A DNA stretch of 18,104 bases from contig DAOTTY010000292.1 of the NCBI GenBank assembly GCA_034437575.1, forward strand, positions 1 to 18,104, given 5' to 3'. The notes below the pieces were generated by a model that had not been told where the DNA came from, ran no database searches, and worked only from the letters and a program-made list of their open reading frames with translations. This document shows positions 5,592 to 12,593 of the stretch, piece by piece. This DNA comes from DAOTTY01 sp034437575. Its GTDB lineage: Bacteria; Chloroflexota; Anaerolineae; Aggregatilineales; Phototrophicaceae. Both the position numbers and the translations under genes were made by a program. Position 1 is the first letter of the stretch. Every line of letters starts with the position of its first letter.

Positions 5592-7424
5592 CTAGGACGA
5601 CGCCTCGGCAGGCTGCAATGTCAACTCCAATGACAGCGACGACGTGATGTCCGTCAGCATGTCGGTAAACGCATCAAGGGACATCACGCCCAGGTCGTCA
5701 TCGGTGCGAAGCCGCACCGCCACAGCCCGGTCGTCGCGCTCGGCATCGCCCACCACCAGGATGTAGGGGATATTCTGGCCCCGCGCATTGCGGATTTTAC
5801 CGCCCATACGCCCGCGCCCCTTGTCCACATCCACCCGGAAGCCGCGCCCGTCCAGGTGGGCGGCCACTTCGTCGGCGTATTCAATGTGGTCGTCCGTAAT
5901 CGGAATCACCATCGCCTGCACCGGGGCCAGCCATGCCGGGAAGGCCCCGCCGAAATGCTCAATCAAAATGCCCGTGAAGCGCTCCAGGCTGCCAAACGGT
6001 GCCCGGTGAATCATCACGGGGCGGGCGCGGGCGTTGTCCTCCGTCACGTATTCCAGTTCAAAGCGCTCCGGCAGGTTGTAGTCCACCTGCACGGTACCTA
6101 ACTGCCACTGCCGCTTCAGCACATCGCGCACGATGAAGTCCAGCTTGGGGCCATAGAACGCGGCTTCACCTTCTTCAACCGTGTAGGGTAGGTTCAGCTC
6201 CTCACACGCCTGGATAATCGCGTCGGTGGCGGCGTCCCAGTTGGCCGGGTCGCCCACATACTTGTCGCTGTTCGGGTCGCGCTTGCCCACCCGCGCCCTG
6301 AAGTCTGTCAGGCCGAGCGTGTTAAACACATACTGAATCAGCTTGACTACGGCTTTGAACTCGTCCAGCAGTTGGTCGGGCCGCACAAACAGGTGCGCGT
6401 CGTCTACGGTGAAGCCGCGCACACGGGTCAGCCCGTTTAACTCCCCGGACTGCTCATAACGGTACACCGTGCCGAATTCTGCATAGCGCACCGGCAAATC
6501 ACGATACGAGCGCATGTCACTCTTGTAGATCATGATGTGGTGCGGGCAGTTCATCGGCTTCAGCATGTACGCTTCTTCGTCCACGTCAATCGGCGTGTAC
6601 TGGCTATCAGAGTAGTACGGATAGTGGCCACTCGTCTTGTACAGTTCCAGGTTGCCGATGTGCGGCGTTACAACGGGGTCATAGCCGCTGCGGATTTGAA
6701 TATCACGCAGCCAGCGTTCCAGCGTATCCCGCAAAATGGCACCGTTGGGCTTCCACAGGATGAGGCCCTTGCCCACCAATTGACTGATGGTGAACAGGCC
6801 CAGCTTTTCGCCCAGCACGCGGTGATCGCGCTTTTTGGCCTCCGCCAGCAGGTTAAGGTAGTCCTTCAGGTCGTCGGGCGTTTGCCAGGCCGTGCCATAG
6901 ATGCGCGTAAGCTGGTCGTTTTCCGCATTGCCGCGCCAATACGCCCCGGCAACCGGCTTATAGCTGATGCTGAACGCTTTCGGATTGATGTCTTTCGTGC
7001 TTTCAACATGCGGCCCCCGGCACAGGTCGGTGAACGTGTTTTGCGTATACACAGAAAGCGTTTCGGCAGGCGCGGCGATTGGCTCACCGTTATCGTCCAC
7101 GCGGCCTTCCACCAGGTCGTTAATCAGTTCCAGCTTATAGGGCTGGTCTGCGAACAGCTCACGGGCTTCCTCCGGCGTCACTTCGCGGTAGTCAAACGTG
7201 TGCTGCTGGCTGGCGATCTTCCGCATTCGCTTTTCAACCGCCTTGATGTCCTCATCCGTGATGGGGCGCGGCAGGTTGAAGTCGTAGTAGAAGCCATCTT
7301 CGATGGGCGGGCCGATGGCCAGCTTGGCTTCGGGGAACCGCTCCAGCATGGCTTCGGCCATGATGTGGGCCAGCGAGTGCCGGATGCGGTAGAGCGGGCT
7401 GTCTTCGTATTTTTCCTCGGACAT
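5592..7424 (-). CDS. thrS: Threonyl-tRNA synthetase lacking the TGS domain
   Basis: 610 residues from ATG at 7424, chosen because GAGGA sits five bases upstream; a longer frame to 7475 adds 17 Pro-rich residues with no ribosome site. It charges tRNA-Thr in the cytoplasm. The editing domain comes first: His16 and His20 (R-H-S-L-A-H) with Cys135 and His139 (C-R-G-P-H). The class II core follows: motif 1 near 220-256, motif 2 with R322 (Y-R-Y-E) and G-L-T-R-V-R-G-F, motif 3 with G-S-L-E-R-F (R482). The zinc site is Cys293, His344, His473. The anticodon-binding domain fills about 503-610. All key residues are present. The usual N-terminal TGS domain (about 60 residues) is absent, a variant known in several lineages. 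No T-box leader is seen. Confidence 0.97.
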   Translation of the reverse strand: MSEEKYEDSPLYRIRHSLAHIMAEAMLERFPEAKLAIGPPIEDGFYYDFNLPRPITDEDIKAVEKRMRKIASQQHTFDYREVTPEEARELFADQPYKLELINDLVEGRVDDNGEPIAAPAETLSVYTQNTFTDLCRGPHVESTKDINPKAFSISYKPVAGAYWRGNAENDQLTRIYGTAWQTPDDLKDYLNLLAEAKKRDHRVLGEKLGLFTISQLVGKGLILWKPNGAILRDTLERWLRDIQIRSGYDPVVTPHIGNLELYKTSGHYPYYSDSQYTPIDVDEEAYMLKPMNCPHHIMIYKSDMRSYRDLPVRYAEFGTVYRYEQSGELNGLTRVRGFTVDDAHLFVRPDQLLDEFKAVVKLIQYVFNTLGLTDFRARVGKRDPNSDKYVGDPANWDAATDAIIQACEELNLPYTVEEGEAAFYGPKLDFIVRDVLKRQWQLGTVQVDYNLPERFELEYVTEDNARARPVMIHRAPFGSLERFTGILIEHFGGAFPAWLAPVQAMVIPITDDHIEYADEVAAHLDGRGFRVDVDKGRGRMGGKIRNARGQNIPYILVVGDAERDDRAVAVRLRTDDDLGVMSLDAFTDMLTDITSSLSLELTLQPAEASS

Positions 7425-7487
7425 GTATCCTCGATGTGGGTTTGGGTTGGGTTGTTGAGCGGGGACGGCAGGCACAAATGCAATTTA

Positions 7488-7619
7488 TGTGGGGCGCTGC
7501 CCCACACCCCGGCAGGATTTCCCAATCCTGCCCCTGGTGTTCTGCTCTGCTCAGCAGAGCAGAAACTTGAGGTCAAGGGGGGCCAACCCCTTGTGGGAGT
7601 TTGAGGGTAAAACCCTCAA
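7488..7619. repeat. Five-hairpin modular repeat in the thrS leader
   Basis: Five hairpins in a row: 7488-7506 (TGTGGGGC/GCCCCACA, loop 3), 7511-7532 (GGCAGGATT/AATCCTGCC, loop 4), 7540-7564 (11-bp stem, loop 3), 7574-7593 (CAAGGGG/CCCCTTG, loop 6) and 7601-7619 (TTGAGGGT/ACCCTCAA, loop 3). It lies between the 148-aa gene and thrS. The same order of modules recurs at 13134-13264 with different stem sequences. Confidence 0.85.
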
Positions 7620-7635
7620 GCATTTGTCATGGTGC

Positions 7636-8082
7636 TTAATTGTCGTCAACGAATAATACATCCGATAGAACCACAGCGGCCACTTCCTGGGTGGCCCGCG
7701 CACCCGTTGGGCGGATAGTTCGTGGCTCCTCGGTGTCGTCGTCGGTTGCGCTTTCCGTCACCTGTGTAAACAGGTTCTCAAACACGTCCAGGGCAATCAG
7801 GTTGTCGATGGTGTCTTCAATCACGTCGCGGTTGATTTCATCCACCAGAATGTGCGGCGTTTCAAACGCTGCGTAACGCACCTGCGGCGTGTATTCCAAC
7901 TGGCGGCTGACGGCATAGCTCAGTTCCATCTGGCGGCGCAGGTGAACCAGCGTGACAAAGTGCGCCGTGAAAATGATGTCGTCATCCATCTGGACGATTA
8001 CATCGCACGAGGCGGGCGTGTCGTATTCACCATCGTGGATTTCGATCCAGACTTTTTTGGGGAACTGCAAGCTGGCAACCAT
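7636..8082 (-). CDS. Uncharacterised acidic 148-aa protein
   Basis: 148 residues, not recognised. The N-terminal part (about 1-60) alternates hydrophobic and charged residues like a beta sheet (V-W-I-E-I-H-D, C-D-V-I-V-Q-M-D-D-D-I-I-F-T-A-H-F-V-T-L). The middle is helical (T-I-D-N-L-I-A-L-D-V-F-E-N-L-F). The C-terminus has an acidic stretch near 112-118, an R/T/A-rich piece and an acidic end (F-V-D-D-N). No signal peptide or membrane segment, so probably cytoplasmic. CAGGAG 12 bases upstream supports the ATG. A strong promoter at 8276-8305 gives a leader of about 187 bases containing a perfect palindrome. It is upstream of thrS on the same strand but separated by 211 bp of hairpins. Confidence 0.72.
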   Translation of the reverse strand: MVASLQFPKKVWIEIHDGEYDTPASCDVIVQMDDDIIFTAHFVTLVHLRRQMELSYAVSRQLEYTPQVRYAAFETPHILVDEINRDVIEDTIDNLIALDVFENLFTQVTESATDDDTEEPRTIRPTGARATQEVAAVVLSDVLFVDDN

Positions 8083-8226
8083 TGTGATGTTATTCTCCTG
8101 TTTGTTTTGTCAAACCGCAACGTGCGGAAATTAGCTTGGCATATTTCGGGACGATCTACTTCTATTGTGCTGCTTTTTGGGCCGTTCAGGCACAGTTCTT
8201 TATGGGATGCTTACAAATGGCACAAG

Positions 8227-8241
8227 CTTGTTCGGAACAAG
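8227..8241. promoter_or_regulatory. Perfect 15-bp palindrome (operator candidate)
   Basis: CTTGTTC-G-GAACAAG, exact, with further ACAAG/CTTGT half-sites just outside. It lies about 30 bases inside the transcript expected from the 8276-8305 promoter, where a repressor could block elongation, or where the RNA could fold. Confidence 0.5.
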
Positions 8242-8275
8242 TGCTTGTTTATACAACTGCGAGTCATCCCATTAC

Positions 8276-8305
8276 TGTATATTCCAAAATGGGGGTCTGT
8301 GTCAA
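8276..8305 (-). promoter_or_regulatory. Near-consensus promoter of the 148-aa gene
   Basis: Minus strand: -35 TTGACA (8300-8305, 6 of 6), 18-bp spacer, -10 TATACA (8276-8281). The best promoter match in the window; start expected near 8269. Confidence 0.7.
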
Positions 8306-8344
8306 GAAACTGCGTTTATCGAATTTTTACAGGTTGCTGAGGCG

Positions 8345-8371
8345 CAAAAAAACCCGGTCACATGGCCGGGT
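8345..8371 (-). terminator. Intrinsic terminator of tRNA-Phe
   Basis: On the minus strand, ACCCGG...CCGGGT folds into a 6-bp stem with an 8-base loop followed directly by seven T. It begins six bases beyond the tRNA 3' end. Confidence 0.85.
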
Positions 8372-8376
8372 GAAGG

Positions 8377-8452
8377 TGGTGCCGCCAGGCGGACTCGAAC
8401 CGCCGACCCACGCATTTTCAGTGCGTTGCTCTACCAACTGAGCTACAGCGGC
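8377..8452 (-). tRNA. tRNA-Phe (anticodon GAA)
   Basis: 76 nt including an encoded CCA. Acceptor GCCGCUG pairs with UGGCGGC; the D arm reads GCUCAGUUGGUAGAGC; the anticodon stem ACGCA/UGCGU encloses CUGAAAA, so the anticodon is GAA; the T arm GGCGG-UUCGAGU-CCGCC is canonical. The discriminator base is A73, as expected for Phe. Confidence 0.97.
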
Positions 8453-8464
8453 ACAACGCTCAAA

Positions 8465-8493
8465 AGTATAGGCCAGCGTGGGGGCGCGTGCAA
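8465..8493 (-). promoter_or_regulatory. tRNA-Phe promoter
   Basis: Minus strand: -35 TTGCAC (8488-8493), 17-bp spacer, -10 TATACT (8465-8470). The start would lie about six bases before the mature tRNA. Confidence 0.65.
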
Positions 8494-8582
8494 GGCTAAA
8501 ATCCCTGGCCCACTGCTCACGGGGGTTTCATCTACATTTGCTATTTTCATCGTCATGATAAAAGCAAACTCAAGGACAGACT

Positions 8583-9449
8583 ATGCTACCTCGCATCCTC
8601 GTGACGGGTGCCCCCGGCAATGTGGGCACCCCGCTTGTGCGCGACCTCCAAGCCGCTGATGTGCCGTTCCGGGTGGGGGCGCGTAACCCGGAAAAAGCCC
8701 GCGCCGCCCTGGGCGACCCCGTTGACGCTGTGCGCTTCGATTTTCAGGACGCGGCGACGTTCCCGGCAGCGCTGGCCGACGTAGACCGTGTGTTTTTGGT
8801 GCGCCCGCCTACGCTGGCCAATGTACAGCGTGATTTCGTCCCGTTCATCACCGCCGCCGCCGCCGCAGGCGTGCAGCAGATGGTGTTCCTGTCGGTGCAG
8901 GGCGTGGAAAATAGCCGCTTCATCCCGCACGCCCGCATCGAAGCAGCCATTGAGCAAAGCGGCATGGATCACACGTTTTTGCGGGCGGGCTTCTTCATGC
9001 AAAACCTGACCACCACCCACGCCGCCGAAATCCGTGAGCGCAGCGAAATCGCCCTGCCCGTCGGCAGCGCGAAGACCGCGTTTATCGACACGCGGGACAT
9101 TGCCGCCGTAGCCGCCCGCGCCCTCACCGAAGACGGGCACGGCGCGAACAGCTACACCCTCACAGGGGCGGATGCGCTCACCTATGACGAGGTAGCCGCC
9201 ATCATGACGGATGTACTGGGCAGGCCCGTAATGTACACCAACGTCACGCCGCCGGAGTTTGTTATCCGGCAGGTGCGGGGCGGCATGGGCTGGGGCTTCG
9301 CGCTGGTGGTGATGGGGCTGTACGTGGCCACGCGTTTCGGCAATGCGGAGCAGGTTACAGATGATGTGCGGCGCAGCCTGGGCCGGGAACCGATTTCGTT
9401 TGAGCAGTTCGCCCGCGATCACCGGGAGGTGTGGCTGCGCGGGGACTAA
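8583..9449 (+). CDS. NmrA-type NAD(P)-binding oxidoreductase (atypical SDR)
   Basis: 288 residues. The N-terminal Rossmann motif T-G-A-P-G-N-V-G (8-15) binds the dinucleotide, followed by G-A-R-N-P-E-K (32-38), where Arg34 suggests NADP preference. The rest follows the NmrA/QorB pattern: V-D-R-V-F-L-V-R-P-P, a strand F-L-S-V-Q-G, then T-F-L-R-A-G-F-F-M-Q-N-L and D-T-R-D-I-A-A-V-A. The Tyr-x-x-x-Lys pair of classical SDRs is absent, as in NmrA proteins. Such proteins reduce quinones or sense the redox state of NADP; the sequence does not decide between them. AAGGA is nine bases upstream. It stands alone between the tRNA (opposite strand) and the response regulator. Confidence 0.9.
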   Translation: MLPRILVTGAPGNVGTPLVRDLQAADVPFRVGARNPEKARAALGDPVDAVRFDFQDAATFPAALADVDRVFLVRPPTLANVQRDFVPFITAAAAAGVQQMVFLSVQGVENSRFIPHARIEAAIEQSGMDHTFLRAGFFMQNLTTTHAAEIRERSEIALPVGSAKTAFIDTRDIAAVAARALTEDGHGANSYTLTGADALTYDEVAAIMTDVLGRPVMYTNVTPPEFVIRQVRGGMGWGFALVVMGLYVATRFGNAEQVTDDVRRSLGREPISFEQFARDHREVWLRGD

Positions 9450-9515
9450 TCGGTAGCAATCGCATGGCAGGCGTCGGCCACACCTCCCCTACCTGATTTA
9501 ATCCTATGTTAATGT

Positions 9516-9535
9516 TAGCGAAAATCCGCTAGAAT
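9516..9535 (+). promoter_or_regulatory. Promoter and dyad before the response regulator
   Basis: -10 TAGAAT (9530-9535) lies 32 bases before the ATG. It overlaps an inverted repeat TAGCG (9516-9520) / CGCTA (9527-9531) that may be an operator. No clear -35 box. Confidence 0.4.
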
Positions 9536-9567
9536 AGCACCAGAGCGCTTTTAACGTGGAGATGGTA

Positions 9568-10233
9568 ATGTTACGCATCATTATTGCAGACGACCACGCC
9601 GTTGTGCGGACGGGGTTGGCCATTCTATTGAACAGTCAGGACGACATGGAAGTCGTAGCAGAGGCAGGCAGCGGCGATGAAGCCGTCAAGCTGGCCGAGC
9701 AGCACGAACCCAACGTCATCGTTATGGATATTCGTATGCCGGGGCTGAGCGGCATTGAAGCGTGCCAGCGCATCACCGCTGCCATGAAAGATGTAGCGGT
9801 TATTATGCTCACCTCGTATGCGGAGGATGACCTGCTGAGCGCGGCCATCGACGCGGGCGCGAGCGGGTATGTACTCAAACGCATTGGCAATAACGACCTC
9901 ATAGACGCGGTGCGGCGCGTGGGCAGCGGTGACGGCGTATTAGACCCCGCCATGACCTCCGGCGTGTTTAACAAAGTCCGCGAGGCGAACAAGGCCAAGT
10001 CCGCCACGTTCTTCTCCGACCTCACCCAACAGGAACTCAGTGTGTTGGCGCTGTTGGCCCAGGGCCTCAGCAACCGGCAAATCGCGTCCAAACTGTATTT
10101 AGGTGAGGGCACCGTCCGCAACTACGTGAGCAACGTCCTGTCGAAGATTAGTGTGCAAAACCGGGCTGAGGCGGCCATTTACGCGGTCAAGCACAACATC
10201 GAAGACGTGGCCCCGCCGCTAGACGCAGAGTAA
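9568..10233 (+). CDS. NarL/FixJ-family response regulator
   Basis: 221 residues from ATG at 9568, chosen because GGAG ends six bases upstream; in-frame GTG 9556 and ATG 9562 overlap that site. The receiver domain (1-120) has acidic pair Asp8-Asp9, phosphoacceptor Asp54 (V-M-D-I-R-M-P-G), Thr82 and Lys104. The LuxR-type helix-turn-helix is at about 150-210 (L-T-Q-Q-E-L-S-V-L-A-L-L-A-Q-G-L-S-N-R-Q-I-A, then G-T-V-R-N-Y-V-S-N-V-L-S-K-I). It should be a phosphorylation-controlled transcription factor. No kinase gene is adjacent, so its partner is elsewhere; the kinase at 14247-15722 has its own receivers. Its stop codon abuts that of the methyltransferase on the other strand. Confidence 0.96.
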   Translation: MLRIIIADDHAVVRTGLAILLNSQDDMEVVAEAGSGDEAVKLAEQHEPNVIVMDIRMPGLSGIEACQRITAAMKDVAVIMLTSYAEDDLLSAAIDAGASGYVLKRIGNNDLIDAVRRVGSGDGVLDPAMTSGVFNKVREANKAKSATFFSDLTQQELSVLALLAQGLSNRQIASKLYLGEGTVRNYVSNVLSKISVQNRAEAAIYAVKHNIEDVAPPLDAE

Positions 10234-11091
10234 TCAGCGTGGGCGGGCCACCGCGAACACTTCTCTATCGAAGAACCACCGCAGCGGTACCGTCTTGAAG
10301 GCGAGGCGGCGCAGGCCCGCCAGCACGACGTTTTCCTGGCGGTTTTGCGGTGGGCTATCCAGCCACACTTTGGACTGAAAGCCCGCGCTGTTCAGCGCCC
10401 GGTACATGCTCCACAGCGATTGCTCGTTAACGTGAACATGCTCGTTCACATCGACAAGGAATTGGCGCGGGTTGGCCGGGTAAGCCGCACCGTCGCCCGT
10501 CACCACGCGGAAGGCCCGCACCACCGGGTAGGCGTAGCGGTCGTACCACACATTCGGCGCAGTGTGGACGATTAACGCGCCGTTGGGCCGCAGCACCCGC
10601 TTAATATCGAGCAGGCACTGGTGCAGTTCCCACGGGTGCAGGTGTTCTACCACGTCGAACAGCAGCACCCGGTCAAACTTACCGTCAGGGAAGGGCAGCT
10701 TCTTCGCGTCAGATAGGGCCACGCCCCCCTGGCCGGGGGTGTTTTCCGGCAGGTTATCTAACACCTGCTGCGATAGACGCACCGCCACCTCAGCATAATC
10801 AATACCATAGGCGTTAGCCCCCAGCTCGGCACAGTGCCGCAAAATTTCCCCGCGCCCGCAGCCCACATCCAACACGTTCATCCCCGGCGTTACTTCCGCC
10901 AGGTGAAACGCGGCCTTCAGGCGGCGCGATAAGTGCTGCCCTTCGGACGTGTTGAACTCGTCGTAGCCCTCGCAGGCAGTGCGAAAGTACTCTTCGGTGT
11001 AGAGGGCCGGGTTGACCGGCTGCTGGAAGTCCGGTTGGGTCACGAGAGAAGCGGCTTTCGTTGCTGACTCCGGGAAAAATTCGCCCTGCAT
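10234..11091 (-). CDS. Class I SAM-dependent methyltransferase
   Basis: 285 residues from ATG at 11091; a TTG at 11118 would add nine residues, and neither start has a clear ribosome site. SAM-binding motif I is V-L-D-V-G-C-G-R-G-E (73-82), the acidic residue at the end of strand 2 is Asp98 (G-I-D-Y-A), and motif D-V-V-E-H-L (146-151) is of the Methyltransf_11/UbiG-like type. The C-terminal third includes H-V-H-V-N-E-Q-S-L and ends in R-P-R. The substrate (small molecule, quinone or sugar) cannot be told. The gene is downstream of the SDR on the same strand with a 150-bp gap filled by a small repeat element. Confidence 0.92.
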   Translation of the reverse strand: MQGEFFPESATKAASLVTQPDFQQPVNPALYTEEYFRTACEGYDEFNTSEGQHLSRRLKAAFHLAEVTPGMNVLDVGCGRGEILRHCAELGANAYGIDYAEVAVRLSQQVLDNLPENTPGQGGVALSDAKKLPFPDGKFDRVLLFDVVEHLHPWELHQCLLDIKRVLRPNGALIVHTAPNVWYDRYAYPVVRAFRVVTGDGAAYPANPRQFLVDVNEHVHVNEQSLWSMYRALNSAGFQSKVWLDSPPQNRQENVVLAGLRRLAFKTVPLRWFFDREVFAVARPR

Positions 11092-11126
11092 CTTACAGCA
11101 GGGCGTGGGGCAGTGCAAGCGGAGCG

Positions 11127-11244
11127 TAGGGGCCGCCAGGGCTTTTGCAAAGTTGCCTGGCTCATCATTGGGCGCTGCCCAACCCCGTCACTTTTTTCAA
11201 AAAGTAAACAAAAACTTGCCTTTTCGGGTATTGGGCGGCCCCTA
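11127..11244. mobile_element. 118-bp miniature element with 11-bp inverted ends
   Basis: Ends TAGGGGCCGCC (11127-11137) and GGCGGCCCCTA (11234-11244) are perfect inverted repeats. The inside (11137-11227) matches 13103-13193 over 91 aligned bases without gaps, roughly 88% identical by eye. It carries hairpins TTGGGC/GCCCAA and ACTTTTT/AAAAAGT. No coding capacity. The stop codon of the SDR gene is made by its right end. Confidence 0.75.
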
Positions 11245-11961
11245 AACCCACTTGTAAATTTCCAGGTTGGCCCCGGTAACCGCCGCCGCCTTACTGGATG
11301 ACAGATACAACATTGCCTCTGCAATTTCCATTGGGGTCACCCACTTGTCGGCGTTGGCGTCCCCCATTGCAGCGCGATTGCCCGGCGTGTCAACAATGCT
11401 GGGTGAAATCGCATTCACCCGGATGCGATGCCCTTTGAGTTCGGCGGCCATGCTTTCCATCACACGCAGGGCAGCGGCTTTGCTCGCGGAGTAGGCCGCG
11501 CTGTTTGCGCCGCCCTGTTGGGCGGGTTTGGCGGCAACCACCGTCAGCGTGCCCCGGATGCCGTCTGCGACCATGTGTTCGGCCACCTTCCAACAGGTGA
11601 TGTACAGCGCTGTTGCATTAAGGGCCATCATCCGCTGCCACACGTCGAAGTGCCCTTCGTGTACTGGCCCCGGCATCGCAAACCCACCCGCAATGTGCAG
11701 CAGGTGGTCAATCTGGCCGAAGGCGGTCACGGTTTTGTCTATGGCCACGTCAACAGCACCGGGGTCGGTCAGGTCTACCGGGGCGAGAACCGGTTCTACG
11801 CTGGCGTCCAGCTTGCTTTTGAGCGTGTTCAGCTTGTCCTCGTTATGATCCCACAGGGCCAGCCTGGCCCCCTGTTGTGCGACGTGCTGCGTCACGGTGC
11901 TGCCCACGCCCCCGGCGGCCCCGGTGATGACGAATACCTTGCCTTCAAACTCGCTGGTCAT
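11242..11961 (-). CDS. Short-chain dehydrogenase/reductase, dihydropteridine-reductase-like
   Basis: 239 residues from ATG at 11961 (GAGAGGAA upstream; a longer frame from 12006 has no ribosome site). Rossmann motif T-G-A-A-G-G-V-G (13-20), Asp38 after strand 2 suggesting NADH preference, Asn115, and active-site Tyr157-x-x-x-Lys161. The usual catalytic Ser about 13 residues before the Tyr is Ala144 (V-V-A-A-K-P-A). The segments I-A-G-G-F-A and A-A-K-P-A recall quinonoid dihydropteridine reductases, which also lack that Ser. The protein ends in Y-K-W-V, and its TAG stop is the first three bases of the 118-bp element. Minus-strand -10 TAGAAT at 12033-12038. Confidence 0.9.
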   Translation of the reverse strand: MTSEFEGKVFVITGAAGGVGSTVTQHVAQQGARLALWDHNEDKLNTLKSKLDASVEPVLAPVDLTDPGAVDVAIDKTVTAFGQIDHLLHIAGGFAMPGPVHEGHFDVWQRMMALNATALYITCWKVAEHMVADGIRGTLTVVAAKPAQQGGANSAAYSASKAAALRVMESMAAELKGHRIRVNAISPSIVDTPGNRAAMGDANADKWVTPMEIAEAMLYLSSSKAAAVTGANLEIYKWV

Positions 11962-12032
11962 GTGCGGCGTTCCTCTCTTGTCTTGATTGTTTGGATGCGC
12001 GGACATACGGTAAAAATGGGTAATTGTTTTGC

Positions 12033-12038
12033 ATTCTA
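12033..12038 (-). promoter_or_regulatory. -10 box candidate of the SDR gene
   Basis: TAGAAT on the minus strand, 71 bases before the ATG; the same hexamer precedes three other genes here. No clear -35 box. Confidence 0.3.
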
Positions 12039-12145
12039 ACGTCGCATAATGATGCGTTGATGAGACCGGGCGTTACGTACCCGTTGGAAGACACCGTGAG
12101 GCTGTGTGCGACATCAGGTGGGGGCTGGGCACCCCCCGGCACAGG

Positions 12146-12466
12146 CTAGCGTTCGATGGGGTTGCCCGCCCCCGCCCAGTCATGGGTACCCCCGTCCAGG
12201 TTGACCAGCGTCACATAGCCGCCCAGGCTGTTGAGGTATTCAGCGGCCCGCTGGCTGCGGCCTCCGTGCTGGCATACCAGCAGCACCGTCACATCCTTCG
12301 GGATTTTGTCTGTGTTTTCGGTGATGATACTTAGCGGCACATTGATAGCCCCCGGCAGGTGCCCGGCAGTGTATTCGTCTACCTCGCGCACATCCACCAG
12401 GACGTGTTCGGTTTCGCCGTAGGTGGCGGGGTAGTCATTCACAGGAATGGTCAGCATTTCAGCCAT
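12146..12466 (-). CDS. Single-domain rhodanese-like sulfurtransferase
   Basis: 106 residues from ATG at 12466, with GAGGAG nine bases upstream; an in-frame start at 12499 lacks one. One rhodanese domain: V-L-V-D-V-R-E (22-28), E-Y-x-x-G-H-L-P-G-A-I-N-V-P (31-44), active-site loop C-Q-H-G-G-R-S (65-71) with Cys65 as persulfide carrier, and G-G-T-H-D-W (92-97). It should carry sulfane sulfur in the cytoplasm (GlpE-like). It lies 127 bp downstream of the MarR gene on the same strand, so it may be its target. A weak -10 (TACAAT, 12500-12505) lies in the gap. Confidence 0.93.
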   Translation of the reverse strand: MAEMLTIPVNDYPATYGETEHVLVDVREVDEYTAGHLPGAINVPLSIITENTDKIPKDVTVLLVCQHGGRSQRAAEYLNSLGGYVTLVNLDGGTHDWAGAGNPIER

Positions 12467-12593
12467 ATTTAAATCTCCTCTGCACAAATTAGTGGGCAAA
12501 TTGTACCCGGCAACGCGGTTAGCGCCACCCTTATGCCCAACGGCGTTAGTATTTCCTAATACAGCGCAGTGGCCGGTGCGTAATGATTAGCCG

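Larger units (their letters stand above)
8095..8376. other. Leader and promoter region of the 148-aa gene
   Basis: No gene seen. AT-richer than its surroundings. It holds the minus-strand promoter (8276-8305), the palindrome (8227-8241) and the tRNA terminator (8345-8371). Confidence 0.6.

Noticed and set aside
5359..5595. Plus-strand open frame of 78 codons
   Set aside because: It consists mainly of the 20-bp tandem repeat, has no ribosome site and the 20-bp unit shifts frame each copy.
7425..7635. T-box or other aminoacyl-tRNA-sensing leader of thrS
   Set aside because: No T-box bulge sequence or specifier arrangement is seen; the hairpins belong to a repeat family found elsewhere.
8586..9422. 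Long minus-strand frame opposite the NmrA-type gene
   Set aside because: Shadow of a high-GC gene; the plus frame has the Rossmann motif and the ribosome site.
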